Assembly: GCA_021769525.1 (NCBI GenBank)
Contig: JAETSQ010000004.1
Span: 1 to 64,000, forward strand
Direction of reading: 5' to 3'
Length of the DNA: 64,000 nt
Origin: Oscillospiraceae bacterium
Lineage (GTDB): Bacteria; Bacillota; Clostridia; Oscillospirales; Ruminococcaceae
In this document: positions 7,699-17,027 of the stretch, in pieces
Layout of the letters: each line of letters begins with the position of its first letter
How positions within the stretch are numbered: position 1 is the stretch's first letter
Program-made: the position numbers and the translations under genes
The notes under the pieces: model-generated
Told to the model about the DNA's origin: nothing
Databases searched by the model: none
The model's input: the letters and a program-made list of their open reading frames with translations, nothing else

Positions 7699-9336
7699 TT
7701 ATTCTGTGGTCCGGCGGTGGACGATACGGCCTCCCACCACCGTTATGGCGGCGGCGGTGTGGAGGAGGGATTCCGGAGGCAGGGCGAAGATGTCCCGGTC
7801 CGCAGCGGTGAAGTCCGCCGGCAGGCCGGGGGCGATGCGGCCCCCCTCCCGGTGCCCGGCGGCAAAGGCCACCCCGGCGGTGGCGGCGGTCAGAGCCTGT
7901 TCCAGGGTGAGGCGCTCCCAGGGGTGCCATCCCCCGGCGGGCTCTCCCCGGTAGTCCCGGCGGGTGACGGCGCAGTAGAGGTTGCCGAAGGGGTCCATGC
8001 TCTCGATGGGGCTGTCCGACCCGGCGGAGAGGGGGACGCCGGACTCCGCCAGGGTGCGCCAGGCGTAGGAGGTCTTCCCCAGCTCCTCCCCCACCCGCAG
8101 GTCCGCCATGTGCAGGTCGTACTCCAGGAAGACCGGCTGGGCCAGCACCTGCACCCCCAGCTCCCGGATGCGCCGGAGCTGGTCCGGGCGGGTGATCTGG
8201 CAGTGGACGATGCCGTGGCAGGGGGTCTCCCGGATCTCCGGAAAGGCCTCCCTGGCCCGCCGGATAGCGTCCAGGGCCCGGTCGACGGCCCCGTCCCCGA
8301 TGGCGTGGATGACCGCCCCCATGCCGTGGCGGTGGGCGGCCAGCACCTGGGCTTCCATCTCCTCCTGGGGGATGGTGGGCATCCCCGTCCCGGCGGCGGG
8401 GTCATCGGCGTAGGGCCGGGTGAGCAGGGCGGTGCGGGCCCCCAGGGAGCCGTCGGAGACGATCTTCAGGGGGCCGACGGAAAAGTTCCCCACCGTCCAG
8501 CCGGGGCGGTATCCCAGGGCGAAAAATTCCTCCAGCTCCGCCGCCGAGGGAAAGAGGCACTGCTCCACCACCCGGACGGGCAGGGCGTCCTCCTGGGCCA
8601 GCCGGCGGTAGACCTCCAGCACCTCCCGCCAGGAGAGGCCGGGAACGGCGCAGAGGTCGTCGGTGTGGACGGCGGTAAGCCCCAGGGAGGCGGCCTTTGC
8701 CATGGCGTTTTTCAGCCACCGGGCCAGGTCCTCCTGGGTGACGGGGCCGGTGTCGGTCTGGGGAAGGAGCTCCATGGCGTTTTCCCGGAAGATGCCGTCC
8801 GGCCTGCCGGTCTCGTCCCGGCCGATCTCCCCGCCCTCCGGGTCCGGGGTGGCCGCGCCGATGCCCCCCAGGGCCATGGCGGCGGAGTTGGCGGCGGCGA
8901 TGTGCTGGCAGACACGGGTGAGGACCAGGGGATTTTCCGGGGCCATGGCGTCCAGCTCCCGGAGGGTGGGCATCCGCCGGGAGGGGAAGCGGTCCTGGTT
9001 CCAGCCCCACCCCAGCACCAGCCGCCCCGGAGGGATCTGCCTTTCCCGGATGAAGGCGCGGAGGATCGTTCCCATCTCCGCCGGGGAGGCGGCGGGAGAG
9101 AGGTCGGCCAGCTCCATCCCCCGGCCGGTCTCCGCCAGGTGCAGGTGGCTGTCCCCCAGCCCCGGCAGCAGGGGGAGGCCCCCCAGGTCGATGACGCGGG
9201 TGTGCTCCTCCGCCCGTTCCAGCAGCTCCCCGCCCCCAACAGCGGCGATGCGGGAGCCGCTCACGGCCACGGCGGAGGCCCAGGGGGCCGCGGGGCAGCC
9301 GGTCCAAACCCGGCCATTGTGAAAGATAAGGTCCAT
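7699..9336 (-). CDS. Amidohydrolase family protein (YtcJ-like, amidohydrolase 3)
   Basis: A 545-residue metal-dependent hydrolase. The N-terminal metal motif HxH is in LGDSHLHLAETG; further metal ligands are expected in VIHAIGDGAVD and GIVHCQI, and the C-terminal Asp in SAGSDSPIESMDP. The family acts on amide, ester or cyclic C-N bonds, and the natural substrate of YtcJ-like members is generally unknown. I chose the ATG at 9336, 9 bases after GGAGGGAGGG, rather than the longer frame. It is followed closely by mscS. Confidence 0.9.
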   Translation of the reverse strand: MDLIFHNGRVWTGCPAAPWASAVAVSGSRIAAVGGGELLERAEEHTRVIDLGGLPLLPGLGDSHLHLAETGRGMELADLSPAASPAEMGTILRAFIRERQIPPGRLVLGWGWNQDRFPSRRMPTLRELDAMAPENPLVLTRVCQHIAAANSAAMALGGIGAATPDPEGGEIGRDETGRPDGIFRENAMELLPQTDTGPVTQEDLARWLKNAMAKAASLGLTAVHTDDLCAVPGLSWREVLEVYRRLAQEDALPVRVVEQCLFPSAAELEEFFALGYRPGWTVGNFSVGPLKIVSDGSLGARTALLTRPYADDPAAGTGMPTIPQEEMEAQVLAAHRHGMGAVIHAIGDGAVDRALDAIRRAREAFPEIRETPCHGIVHCQITRPDQLRRIRELGVQVLAQPVFLEYDLHMADLRVGEELGKTSYAWRTLAESGVPLSAGSDSPIESMDPFGNLYCAVTRRDYRGEPAGGWHPWERLTLEQALTAATAGVAFAAGHREGGRIAPGLPADFTAADRDIFALPPESLLHTAAAITVVGGRIVHRRTTE

Positions 9337-9402
9337 AGACAAGGTCCCTCCCTCCGGTAAGATACGATGATCATAGGGGCAGCAGCTTAGGGGAAACACG
9401 TT

Positions 9403-9831
9403 TTAAAACCACGCGGCGGACTCGTCCCGGAACTTGGGGACCGGGCCATCCCGGTAGGGATCGTAGGTATCGATATTGCAGCCGAACTCTTTGAGGAAAG
9501 CGATCTTCCCGTCCTCCGTCCAGCGGATGAGGCTCATCCCGTCGAAGGCTTCCGCCGCCTTTTCCTCCATGCGGTTCTGGAAGTACCACTCCACCACTGT
9601 CTCATCCCCCCGGTGGAAAAACTGCTTAACATCCCACCGCAGCACCGTTCCTCTGGTGTTCCACTCCGAAAACCAGTGGGCGATCTTCTCCACGCCGTGG
9701 TACTCCGGGCCCCAGCTCTCCACATAGACGGCATCCGGCGCGAAGATGTCCCGAATGCCCAGGTCCTCCTTTTGCAGCCACATCTCAAACCACAGGCGGG
9801 TGATTTCCTCCCGCTTTTCTGTCTTTTCCAT
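9403..9831 (-). CDS. NTF2 / SnoaL-like fold protein
   Basis: A 142-residue protein with the layout of the NTF2-like superfamily: an N-terminal helix (ITRLWFEMWLQK), the YHGVEKIAHWFSEW segment and three long beta strands (VVEWYFQNRM to AFLKEFGCNIDTYDP). Members include small isomerases, dehydratases and ligand-binding proteins; nothing here fixes the substrate. The ATG at 9831 follows GAGG on the minus strand. It ends about 66 bp before the amidohydrolase start on the same strand. Confidence 0.75.
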   Translation of the reverse strand: MEKTEKREEITRLWFEMWLQKEDLGIRDIFAPDAVYVESWGPEYHGVEKIAHWFSEWNTRGTVLRWDVKQFFHRGDETVVEWYFQNRMEEKAAEAFDGMSLIRWTEDGKIAFLKEFGCNIDTYDPYRDGPVPKFRDESAAWF

Positions 9832-9898
9832 GGAAACGACCTCTTTTCTAAATCTTATGTCTCCCTTTCCTATACATTTTCTCTTTTTCGCGGAAAGG

Positions 9899-11131
9899 TC
9901 ACAGCTCCTCCTCCTTCTCAGGACAGAACCGCAGGATGATCCCCTTTGGCAACGGTTCCTGCCACGGGACGGAAAAAGCCATGGTGGCGTGGGGGGTGGA
10001 AGAGATGGGCTCCCCTTCCCCGTCCCGGAGGTCCGCCACCGGTATCTTTACCGGTGGCTTTCCGGGGAGAAGGGCCTCCAGGGTATCCCCCAGGCGGAAT
10101 TTGTTCCGCTGGGAGCAGAGGAGGCGGCCCTCCCGCCAGCCCTCCACCACTCCGGCGGCCTCCCAGGCGCGGATGTACCCCCCTGGGACCTGCTGGCTGT
10201 CCGGCTGCCTGCCAAACAAAAAGCCGGTGCAGTAGGGGCGGTGGCTCAGCTTCTCCGGTTCCTCCAGCAGCCACCGGGGCGGGGCGTAGGTCTCGTTTTG
10301 CAGCAGGTCGGCGGCGCAGCGGTAGGCGTTGGCGGCCACCGCCACATAGTAGGCGGATTTGGCCCGGCCCTCGATCTTGAAGCTGTCCACCCCGACATCC
10401 CGGAGCTTATCCAGATGGGGCAGCAGGCAGAGGTCCTTGGCGTTGAGGATATAGGTGCCGTCCTCCTCCTCGCTGACGGGGAAGTACTGGCCGGGGCGGG
10501 TCTCCTCCACCAGGTGGTACCGCCAGCGGCAGGGCTGGGCGCACTCCCCCCGGTTGCCGTCCCGGCCGGTGAAATAGTTGGACAGCAGGCACCGGCCGGA
10601 AAAGCTGACGCACATGGCCCCCTGGACAAAATATTCCAGCTCCAGCTCCGGCGGGGTGTTCTTGCGGATGCCGGCGATGTCGGCAAGGGAGAGTTCGCGG
10701 GCCAGCACCACCCGCTTGGCCCCCAGTTTGTACAGTTCCCCGGCGGTGAGGTAGTTGGTGACCCCCGCCTGGGTGGAGATATGCACCTCCAGCTCCGGCA
10801 CCTCCCGGCGGCAGAGCATCAGCACCCCCATATCCGCCACGATGACGGCATCCACCCCGCAGTCCCGGAGGTCGTGGAGATAGGCGGGGAGGTCCTCCAC
10901 CTCCTCGTTCTTGAGCAGGGTGTTGACGGTGCAGTAGACCTTCGCCCCCTGGGCGTGGGCCTTTCCGCACCCCTCCGCCAGTTCCTCCAGGGTGAAGTTC
11001 TTGGGGGCGGAGCGCATGGAGTGCCGCTTCCCCCCTAAGTAGACAGCGTCCGCCCCGTACCGCAGGGCGGCCTCCAGCCGTTCCATATCCCCCGCCGGGG
11101 CCAGCACCTCCGGGATACCTTTTTGGGTCAT
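9899..11131 (-). CDS. U32 family protein (TrhP/RlhA-like, RNA hydroxylation)
   Basis: A 410-residue member of the former peptidase U32 family. The start EVLAPAGDMERLEAALRYGA and the signature FVQGAMCVSFSGRCLLSNY are clear. Four cysteines, C174, C181, C197 and C201, match the set thought to bind an Fe-S cluster. Characterised relatives (TrhP, RlhA) hydroxylate tRNA uridine-34 or rRNA cytidine with help from prephenate metabolism, so RNA modification is more likely than proteolysis. Its ATGA start overlaps the end of the tmk gene by 4 bp; it is the last gene of a seven-gene overlapping operon. Confidence 0.9.
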   Translation of the reverse strand: MTQKGIPEVLAPAGDMERLEAALRYGADAVYLGGKRHSMRSAPKNFTLEELAEGCGKAHAQGAKVYCTVNTLLKNEEVEDLPAYLHDLRDCGVDAVIVADMGVLMLCRREVPELEVHISTQAGVTNYLTAGELYKLGAKRVVLARELSLADIAGIRKNTPPELELEYFVQGAMCVSFSGRCLLSNYFTGRDGNRGECAQPCRWRYHLVEETRPGQYFPVSEEEDGTYILNAKDLCLLPHLDKLRDVGVDSFKIEGRAKSAYYVAVAANAYRCAADLLQNETYAPPRWLLEEPEKLSHRPYCTGFLFGRQPDSQQVPGGYIRAWEAAGVVEGWREGRLLCSQRNKFRLGDTLEALLPGKPPVKIPVADLRDGEGEPISSTPHATMAFSVPWQEPLPKGIILRFCPEKEEEL

Positions 11132-11811
11132 GGCTGTTCTCCTTCCAGCACCGGCAGGACCGCCTGCCAGACCTTCTCCGCGATGTCATCGGGCGGGTAG
11201 GGGTCCTGCCCGTCGCAGCAGCGGAGGACGGTCCACCCCAGCTTCTCCGCCCCGTAGAGGGCGGCCTCCCGGCAGCTTTGGAGGTAGGCAAAGTTGGCCT
11301 CGTGGAGGTCCTTTTTGGATTCGTCCCCGTGGTAGCGGCGGGCCAGGAGCTTCCGGGACGTCTCCGGGGCCATATCCAGGTAGACCACCAGATCGGGCCG
11401 GGGGATGCCTACCCGGATGTACTCCGTCTCCGCCAGCCAGGAAAGATACCCGTCCCACTCCCCCCTTGGGAGCTTCGGCATCTGGTGGGCGATGTTGGAG
11501 GTGGCGTAGCGGTCCGCCACCATGAGAACGCCCCTGCGGTAGTCCTCCCCCCAGTGGCGCAGGTAGCTGGCGTACCGGTCCACCGTGTAGAAGAGGGAGG
11601 CCCCGTAGGCGCTCACGTCCGAAAGGCCCCCCAGCTCTCCCCCCAGGTAGAGCTTCACCAGGGCGGAGCTGGGATCGCCGTAATCCGGGAAGGAGATGCG
11701 GCGGAAGGTTTTCCCCCACTCTTCTGCCAGACGGTTGCACAGGAGGCCGGTCTGGGTGGCCTTGCCGCTGCCGTCCAGGCCCTCGATGACGATGAGTTTT
11801 CCCTCAGCCAT
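11128..11811 (-). CDS. tmk: Thymidylate kinase
   Basis: Phosphorylates dTMP to dTDP. The P-loop [10 protein letters not shown] is at residues 10-19, the DR(Y/H) motif is in [10 protein letters not shown], and the lid region is [22 protein letters not shown]. At 227 residues it is slightly longer than usual. It overlaps the upstream thyX gene by 8 bp and the downstream U32 gene by 4 bp, so dTMP synthesis (ThyX) and its first phosphorylation are coupled in one operon. Confidence 0.95.
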   Translation of the reverse strand: MAEGKLIVIEGLDGSGKATQTGLLCNRLAEEWGKTFRRISFPDYGDPSSALVKLYLGGELGGLSDVSAYGASLFYTVDRYASYLRHWGEDYRRGVLMVADRYATSNIAHQMPKLPRGEWDGYLSWLAETEYIRVGIPRPDLVVYLDMAPETSRKLLARRYHGDESKKDLHEANFAYLQSCREAALYGAEKLGWTVLRCCDGQDPYPPDDIAEKVWQAVLPVLEGEQP

Positions 11812-12583
11812 GGCGATACTTCTCCCTCAGTTCCTGGTATTCCTTCCGGACCTCCTGGGCGCGGCCGCAGGACATTTTTCCTTCGGGGCAGGGGCCGGAG
11901 ACGCAGGGAGGGCCGCAGTGGGCGAAGAGGGTGGGGGCCACCGGCAGCACCAGCTCCAGCATCCGCCGGGCCAGCTCCCGGATCTCCCACTGAGCGCGGC
12001 TGCAGCAGCGGTGGCGGAAGAAGTTCTGCAAGGACCGGGCGTTCATGGTGACCATCATCTTGGTGTCGCAGGCGTTGGGGAGGACGAAGCGGGCGTCCTC
12101 GATGGCCGTCTTCTCGGCGGCGCGGGCGGCGGCCTTTTCCTCCATGCCCTTAGCCAGGTTTTCCGCCTTGCGTTTTTCGGCCAGGATGGCGGTGATGCGC
12201 TCATAAGAGGCCTGGGCCGCCTCCATGGCCCGCAAAAACTCCGCCTTGGCCTCCGGCTCCGCCGCGATCTGGGGGGGCAGGACATACTCAAAGCTGGATT
12301 CCTTTACGTACCGCTGGCTCTGGACGCTGTAGGAGGCGATGCGGTGCCGGGTGATCTGGGCCAGCAGCGACCGGCTCACCCCTTCGATGCCGAAGGTGAA
12401 GGAGGCGTGCTCCATGGGGCTTTCGTGGCCGATCTCCCCCAGCATGGTGAGGAAACTTTCCGTCTTTTCCGGGGTGAGGTTTTCCAGCACGGTGTCGATG
12501 CCGGCGGCGCTGTAGCAGAGCTTGGCGGCGGCGGCAACGGTCTTTTCCGGCTCCGGGGTGTGGGCGATGAGGGTAACGTTCAT
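11804..12583 (-). CDS. thyX: Flavin-dependent thymidylate synthase ThyX
   Basis: Converts dUMP to dTMP using methylene-THF, NAD(P)H and FAD. The diagnostic motif RHRx7S is at residues 79-89 ([11 protein letters not shown]). The protein is 259 residues; a charged helical insertion (about 110-165, [12 protein letters not shown] to [11 protein letters not shown]) separates the motif from the C-terminal FAD/dUMP region [15 protein letters not shown]. The ATG at 12583 follows GGAGGAAGCCT; a longer frame exists but has no ribosome site. Neighbouring tmk fits the pathway. Confidence 0.96.
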   Translation of the reverse strand: MNVTLIAHTPEPEKTVAAAAKLCYSAAGIDTVLENLTPEKTESFLTMLGEIGHESPMEHASFTFGIEGVSRSLLAQITRHRIASYSVQSQRYVKESSFEYVLPPQIAAEPEAKAEFLRAMEAAQASYERITAILAEKRKAENLAKGMEEKAAARAAEKTAIEDARFVLPNACDTKMMVTMNARSLQNFFRHRCCSRAQWEIRELARRMLELVLPVAPTLFAHCGPPCVSGPCPEGKMSCGRAQEVRKEYQELREKYRHG

Positions 12584-12593
12584 AGGCTTCCTC

Positions 12594-13397
12594 CTAAAAG
12601 ATGGTTTCGATTTTGGCGTCTTTCCAGGCGTCCAGAAAGGGCCTGCCGCCGATTGCGGCGTTTTCCAGCAGCTGTTCCACAGTGTCAAAGCTCTGCTCCG
12701 TTTTGCTGTCCCAAAGGGAGACGTATTGTTCCGCCTTGCTCCGGGAGAGGAAGTACCCCTTCCCCTCCACCGAGAACTCCAGCTCCCGCCCCCGCTCCAC
12801 CAGCCAAATGAGGGCTGCCAGGGACTTTGTGCGGTCCAGCTCCTCCACAATGCGGTCGTGGAGGTCCGTTCTGCTCCCGCCGGCCCGGTCCGGGTCCTTC
12901 AGGTAGAGGTTCATCAGGTCACAGTCCGCATTCACCCCGTCCACCTTCATAAAGCCGGGGTAACGGCCGATCTTGACAAAGCCGAATTTTTCATACAGCC
13001 GGATGGCCCGGAGGTTGTCGCTGCGCACCTGGAGTTCGATGATCTCCAGCCCCTGCTCCCTGGCGTGGGCGATGAGCCGCTCCATGATGGCGGTGCCCAC
13101 CCCGCGGCCCCAGGCTTTTTTCCGCACCGTGATGCCAAGGCCGGCCCGGTGGGACAGCCGCCGGGAAAAGGCCTCGATATGGCCGTCCCCGATGATCTCC
13201 CCGTCCTCCTTTGCCAGCAGCATGATGCTCCGGGGGCTGGCGGCATTCTTCTCCAGGAAAGCCGTTTCCTCCTCCACGGTGACGGGAAGGCCCTCCGCCC
13301 CGAAGGTGAGGTTGCCGCTCTCCCCGCCCACGGCCCGCAGATAATCCAGCAGGGCTGCGGCGTCCTCCGGCCGGACTTTTTCAATGGTGAAGCTCAT
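12594..13397 (-). CDS. GNAT acetyltransferase fused to an uncharacterised C-terminal domain
   Basis: 267 residues. The first 165 form a GNAT domain: acetyl-CoA motif A in [16 protein letters not shown] and [14 protein letters not shown], then [17 protein letters not shown]. About 95 further residues (from [17 protein letters not shown] to the end, [12 protein letters not shown]) have no GNAT counterpart and look like a small separate alpha/beta domain. I do not recognise it. Its start overlaps the end of the acyltransferase gene by 4 bp and thyX begins 10 bp after its stop. Confidence 0.82.
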   Translation of the reverse strand: MSFTIEKVRPEDAAALLDYLRAVGGESGNLTFGAEGLPVTVEEETAFLEKNAASPRSIMLLAKEDGEIIGDGHIEAFSRRLSHRAGLGITVRKKAWGRGVGTAIMERLIAHAREQGLEIIELQVRSDNLRAIRLYEKFGFVKIGRYPGFMKVDGVNADCDLMNLYLKDPDRAGGSRTDLHDRIVEELDRTKSLAALIWLVERGRELEFSVEGKGYFLSRSKAEQYVSLWDSKTEQSFDTVEQLLENAAIGGRPFLDAWKDAKIETIF

Positions 13398-14008
13398 CGC
13401 AGGCCCTCCCAGTCGATCTTCCGGTCCTTAAAGTAAAAGACCCGGTCCTTCTCCCCCACCTCCCGCAGCACCCGGCAGGGGTTGCCCACCGCCACCACAC
13501 CGGCGGGGATGTCCTTTGTCACCACGCTCCCCGCCCCGATGACGGTATCATTCCCGACGGTGACGCCGGGCATGATGAGGGCCCCGGCGCCGATCCAGCA
13601 GCGCTTCCCGATGTGCACCGACGCATTGTACTGGTAGCCCTGTTCCCGCAGCTCCGGCAGGATGGGGTGCCCCGCCGTGGCCACGGTGACATTGGGGCCG
13701 AACATGGTGTAGTCCCCCACGTAGATATGGGTATCGTCCACGCAGGTGAGGTGGAAGTTTGCGTAGACGCCCCTGCCGAAGTGGCAGTGGTACCCGCCCC
13801 AGTTGGCGTAGAAGGGGGCCTCGATGTACACATCTTCCCCGCAGTCTCCCAGCATCCTTTGCAGCAGGGCGGTGCGTTCCCTCTGCTGGGAGGGCTTTGT
13901 CTGATTGTACTCCCACATCAGGTCCATGCGGGCCAGCTGCTCCTCCAGAACGGAGGGGTCCATAGGGAGGAACAGCTCCCCGGTGTGTATTTTGTCCCGC
14001 TCGGTCAT
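13394..14008 (-). CDS. Sugar O-acetyltransferase (Maa / LacA / NodL type)
   Basis: A 204-residue left-handed beta-helix acetyltransferase. The N-terminal maltose-acetyltransferase cap is followed by hexapeptide repeats (about 60-185, for example CWIGAGALIMPGVTVG and TVIGAGSVVTKDIPAG). The catalytic His lies in TVATAGHPILPE. It should transfer acetyl from acetyl-CoA to a sugar or similar hydroxyl. It overlaps both neighbours by 4 bp (ATGA), as part of the pcrA-to-U32 operon. Confidence 0.92.
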   Translation of the reverse strand: MTERDKIHTGELFLPMDPSVLEEQLARMDLMWEYNQTKPSQQRERTALLQRMLGDCGEDVYIEAPFYANWGGYHCHFGRGVYANFHLTCVDDTHIYVGDYTMFGPNVTVATAGHPILPELREQGYQYNASVHIGKRCWIGAGALIMPGVTVGNDTVIGAGSVVTKDIPAGVVAVGNPCRVLREVGEKDRVFYFKDRKIDWEGLR

Positions 14009-14223
14009 GATGGCTCCTCTCCCGTTCTCTCAAAGATAACGACTTGACTTTTCATGGAGATCTTCTTCACCTGCCAGCCGTATCCCGGCAGCTCCTTTTT
14101 GTATTGCAGAAAGGCGTGGTCCAAAGGAACTCCGACGATCTCCCCTATTTCCTCAAAGGTCATGGTCAGGGGGGATGTTTCGCTCTTTTCTATGTAGTCC
14201 CACAGGGGGCTGTACTTGCTCAT
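14005..14223 (-). CDS. Small conserved-looking protein of the SPLW-start type
   Basis: 72 residues, soluble, with the pattern SPLWDYI, FEEIGEIVGVPLDHAFL and YGWQVKKISMKSQVVIF. This resembles small clostridial proteins of unknown function related to DUF7662; I am not certain of that family. It overlaps pcrA upstream and the acyltransferase downstream by 4 bp each, so it is clearly translated as part of the operon. Confidence 0.8.
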   Translation of the reverse strand: MSKYSPLWDYIEKSETSPLTMTFEEIGEIVGVPLDHAFLQYKKELPGYGWQVKKISMKSQVVIFERTGEEPS

Positions 14224-16583
14224 TGCTTCACCCTCTCCAGCTTCGCAAAGGTGGCCATGATCCGCTTGGTGCCCACCTTATCGAAGGCCACCTCCACCAG
14301 GTGGTCGCCCCCCATGGGGGTGATGGTGAGGATGTTCCCCTCCCCAAAGACCCGGTGGTTCACCCGCTCCCCCACCGTGAGGTCAAAGACCGCCGGGGCG
14401 GTGTTTTGGGCCAGGGGACGCTTGGGGGCCGGGGCGGCCTTCCCGGCGGGGGCGGCGCGGCGGCTGACGGCGGCGGTGTAGCTGCGCACCGTGTCATCCT
14501 GCACCTCCAGAAGGTCCTTCGGCACCTCCCCCACAAAGCGGCTGGGGCGGTTGTAGGTAGTGCGGCCGAAGAGCATCCGCTGGGCGGCGGTGGTGAAATA
14601 GAGCCGCTCCTTGGCCCGCGTGATCCCCACATAGGCCAGGCGGCGCTCCTCCTCGATCTCGGTGGGGTTCATTATGGCGTTCATGCCGGGGAAGATGCCC
14701 TCCTCCGCCCCGGCGATGAACACCACCGGGAACTCCAGCCCCTTGGCGGAGTGGAGGGTCATCATCACCACCGCGTCGTCGCTGGGGTCGTAGCTGTCCA
14801 GGTCGGTGTAGAGGGCGATCTCCTCCAAAAAGCCGGAGAGGGTGGGCTCTTCCGTCTCCTGGGTGTACTTGATGACGGTGGTCATCAGCTCCTCCACATT
14901 TTCCAGGCGGCCCCGGCTCTCAAAGTCGTTCTTCTGCTCCAGGGCCCGCAGGTAGCCGCTCTCCTCCAGCAGCGCCGCCAGGGTATCCGCCAGGGGCTCG
15001 TTGCCCACCCGGTCCCGAAGGTTGTTCATCATAAGGGCGAAGGCCTCCAGGGCGGCGGCTTTTTTCCCCAGGGGGGCGTATTCCCCGGCGGTGGCAAAGA
15101 CCTCGAAGAGGGGGATGCCCAGGGTCTCCCCGATCTCGGCGGCGGTGTTCACCGTGGCCTCCCCGATGCCCCGCTTGGGCTCGTTGACGATCCGCCGCAG
15201 GCGCAGGGCATCGTCGGGGTTATTCAGGACGCTGAGGTAGGCCAGCACGTCCTTGATCTCCTTGCGCTCGAAGAAGCGGACGCCCCCCACCACCCGGTAG
15301 GGGATGCCCCAGCGGATGAAGGCCTGCTCGACGGAGTTGGACTGGGCGTTCATCCGGTAGAGGATGGCGTGGTCGGCGTACTTCCGGCCCTCCTTCACCC
15401 CTTTCTGGATGGCGTCGGCGATGAAGGCGGCCTCCCGCTGCTCATCCGGCCCCCGGTAGAGGGTGATCTTCTCCCCCTCCCCGTTTTTGGTCCAGAGGGT
15501 CTTCCCCTTGCGCTGGAGGTTGTTGGCGATGACCCCGTTGGCGGCCTCCAGGATGCGGGTGGTGCAGCGGTAATTCTCCTCCAGGCGGATGACCGTGGCT
15601 CCGGGGAACTGCTCCTCAAAGGAGAGGATGTTCTCGATGGTGGCCCCCCGGAATTTGTAGATGCTTTGGTCATCGTCCCCCACCACGCAGAGGTTTTTGT
15701 GCTCCCCTGCCAGGAGGCTCACCAGCAGGTACTGGGCGTGGTTGGTGTCCTGGTACTCATCCACCATGATGTACCGGAATCTCCTCTGGTACTTTTTCAG
15801 CACATCGGGGAACTGCTGGAAGAGCTTTACCGTCAGGAGGATGATGTCGTCAAAGTCCACCGCCGAGGCGGCCCGGAGCTTGTCCTGGTACTTCTGGTAG
15901 ACCTTGGCGGCGGTCTGGTAGAGGTAGTTATCCCCCGCCTCCTTCGCCAGCTGGGCGGGGGTCAGGAACTTATCCTTGGCGCCGGAGATGATGCCCAGCA
16001 TCGCCTTGGGGGCAAAGTTTTTCTCGTCCAGGCGCAGGTCGCCCAGGCACTCTTTCAGCACCCGGACGCTGTCATCGGTATCGTAGATGGTGAAGCTGCT
16101 CTTATAGCCCAGGGCGGTGATCTCGCTGCGGAGGATGCGCACGCAGGCGGAGTGGAAGGTGGCGGCGTTGACGTTCTGCCCCGTCTCCCCCAGGAGGGAC
16201 TGGAGCCGCTCCCGCAGCTCCCCGGCAGCCTTGTTGGTGAAGGTGATGGCCAGGATAGACCAAGGGCGGGGGCGGTCCACGGCCAGGAGGTCGGCGGCGG
16301 CCTCGGCACAGGAGCCGTCTTCGGCGCACCGGCGGAGGACGGAAAACTCCTCCTCGGCAAGCTCCGGGACAAAGCTGCTCTCGCAGGCAAGGCCGTACCG
16401 CAGGAGGTTCGCCACCCGCTGGATGAGGACGGTGGTCTTGCCGCTGCCGGCTCCCGCCAGGATGAGGACGGGGCCGGTGAGGGTCTCCACCGCCTGGCGC
16501 TGCATATTGTTGAGGTGGCTAAAGCTCCGGTCCAGTATCTTCTCTTTCAGGGCCAGGAACTCCTGCCGCTGGTTCTCTGTCAT
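14220..16583 (-). CDS. pcrA: ATP-dependent DNA helicase PcrA / UvrD
   Basis: A 787-residue superfamily 1A helicase for repair and for removing replication blocks. Walker A is LAGAGSGKTT (near residue 43), motif II is VDEYQDTN, motif III is VVGDDDQSIYKFRG, and motif VI is AYVGITRAKERLYF. The C-terminal tail ends in a Tudor-like segment (HRVFGEGNILTITPMGG to the end) that in PcrA binds RNA polymerase. First gene of the overlapping operon that runs to 9899. Confidence 0.97.
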   Translation of the reverse strand: MTENQRQEFLALKEKILDRSFSHLNNMQRQAVETLTGPVLILAGAGSGKTTVLIQRVANLLRYGLACESSFVPELAEEEFSVLRRCAEDGSCAEAAADLLAVDRPRPWSILAITFTNKAAGELRERLQSLLGETGQNVNAATFHSACVRILRSEITALGYKSSFTIYDTDDSVRVLKECLGDLRLDEKNFAPKAMLGIISGAKDKFLTPAQLAKEAGDNYLYQTAAKVYQKYQDKLRAASAVDFDDIILLTVKLFQQFPDVLKKYQRRFRYIMVDEYQDTNHAQYLLVSLLAGEHKNLCVVGDDDQSIYKFRGATIENILSFEEQFPGATVIRLEENYRCTTRILEAANGVIANNLQRKGKTLWTKNGEGEKITLYRGPDEQREAAFIADAIQKGVKEGRKYADHAILYRMNAQSNSVEQAFIRWGIPYRVVGGVRFFERKEIKDVLAYLSVLNNPDDALRLRRIVNEPKRGIGEATVNTAAEIGETLGIPLFEVFATAGEYAPLGKKAAALEAFALMMNNLRDRVGNEPLADTLAALLEESGYLRALEQKNDFESRGRLENVEELMTTVIKYTQETEEPTLSGFLEEIALYTDLDSYDPSDDAVVMMTLHSAKGLEFPVVFIAGAEEGIFPGMNAIMNPTEIEEERRLAYVGITRAKERLYFTTAAQRMLFGRTTYNRPSRFVGEVPKDLLEVQDDTVRSYTAAVSRRAAPAGKAAPAPKRPLAQNTAPAVFDLTVGERVNHRVFGEGNILTITPMGGDHLVEVAFDKVGTKRIMATFAKLERVKQ

Positions 16584-16624
16584 AGGGCACTCCTTCTTCT
16601 ATCGGTCGTTCTGCATTCCGTAAC

Positions 16625-16653
16625 AGTATACCACAGATGGGGGAAAGGCTCAA
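16625..16653 (-). promoter_or_regulatory. Promoter of the pcrA-thyX-tmk operon
   Basis: On the minus strand TTGAGC (16648-16653) and TATACT (16625-16630), spacer 17, about 40 bp before the pcrA start. Confidence 0.7.
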
Positions 16654-16687
16654 GAAGGCGCGGCGCTTTCTTTTTCCGGAGGGCACA

Positions 16688-16724
16688 CAAAAACCGCCCC
16701 GGCGGGATGTTCCCGACGGGGCGG
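16688..16724 (-). terminator. Terminator after the cotF pair
   Basis: Read on the minus strand: CCGCCCC (718-724 region) pairs with GGGGCGG (694-700) around a 17-base loop, followed by TTTTTGTG. It ends the coat-gene transcript before the pcrA promoter. Confidence 0.8.
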
Positions 16725-16743
16725 CCGGCTCTGGGCCTGTTTT

Positions 16744-17016
16744 TCAGCTGTTGGTGCCGGTGAACTGCTCCCGCGCCTGCTGGACCTTCTGCCGGGGGGC
16801 CTGTTCGGTGGGGTACCAGCCCCGCTTCTGCATCTCCTGGAAGATCTCCATCTGGATCTGGTGCTCCTCCCCCAGGAGGGTCATAAATTCCGACTGGAGG
16901 GCGCCGGAGGCGCATTCGTTGGCGGCGGTGTTGTAGTCCGCCGTCATCTGCTTCTGGGAGGCCAGGATGTCATCCAGGATCTCCCGGTCCCCAAAGGACG
17001 GATTGATCTCTGCCAT
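16744..17016 (-). CDS. Spore coat protein, CotF-like
   Basis: A 90-residue helical protein. The start MAEINPSFGDREILDDILAS and the following helical pair with LLGEEHQIQMEIFQEMQKRG are typical of CotF-type coat proteins, a ferritin-like helical family. The C-terminus (AEQAPRQKVQQA-like) is polar. I chose the ATG at 17016 because GGAGGGGAGAAG precedes it; a longer frame has no support. It is 11 bp after the other coat gene. Its presence argues that the organism makes endospores. Confidence 0.88.
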   Translation of the reverse strand: MAEINPSFGDREILDDILASQKQMTADYNTAANECASGALQSEFMTLLGEEHQIQMEIFQEMQKRGWYPTEQAPRQKVQQAREQFTGTNS

Positions 17017-17027
17017 CTTCTCCCCTC

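Noticed and set aside
16617..16630. LexA box near the pcrA promoter
   Set aside because: CGTTCTGCATTCCG lacks the inverted GAAC/GTTC halves in the right order.
14175..16763. 862-codon plus-strand frame opposite pcrA
   Set aside because: Antisense of a well-supported helicase; Leu/Val/Gly-rich without motifs.
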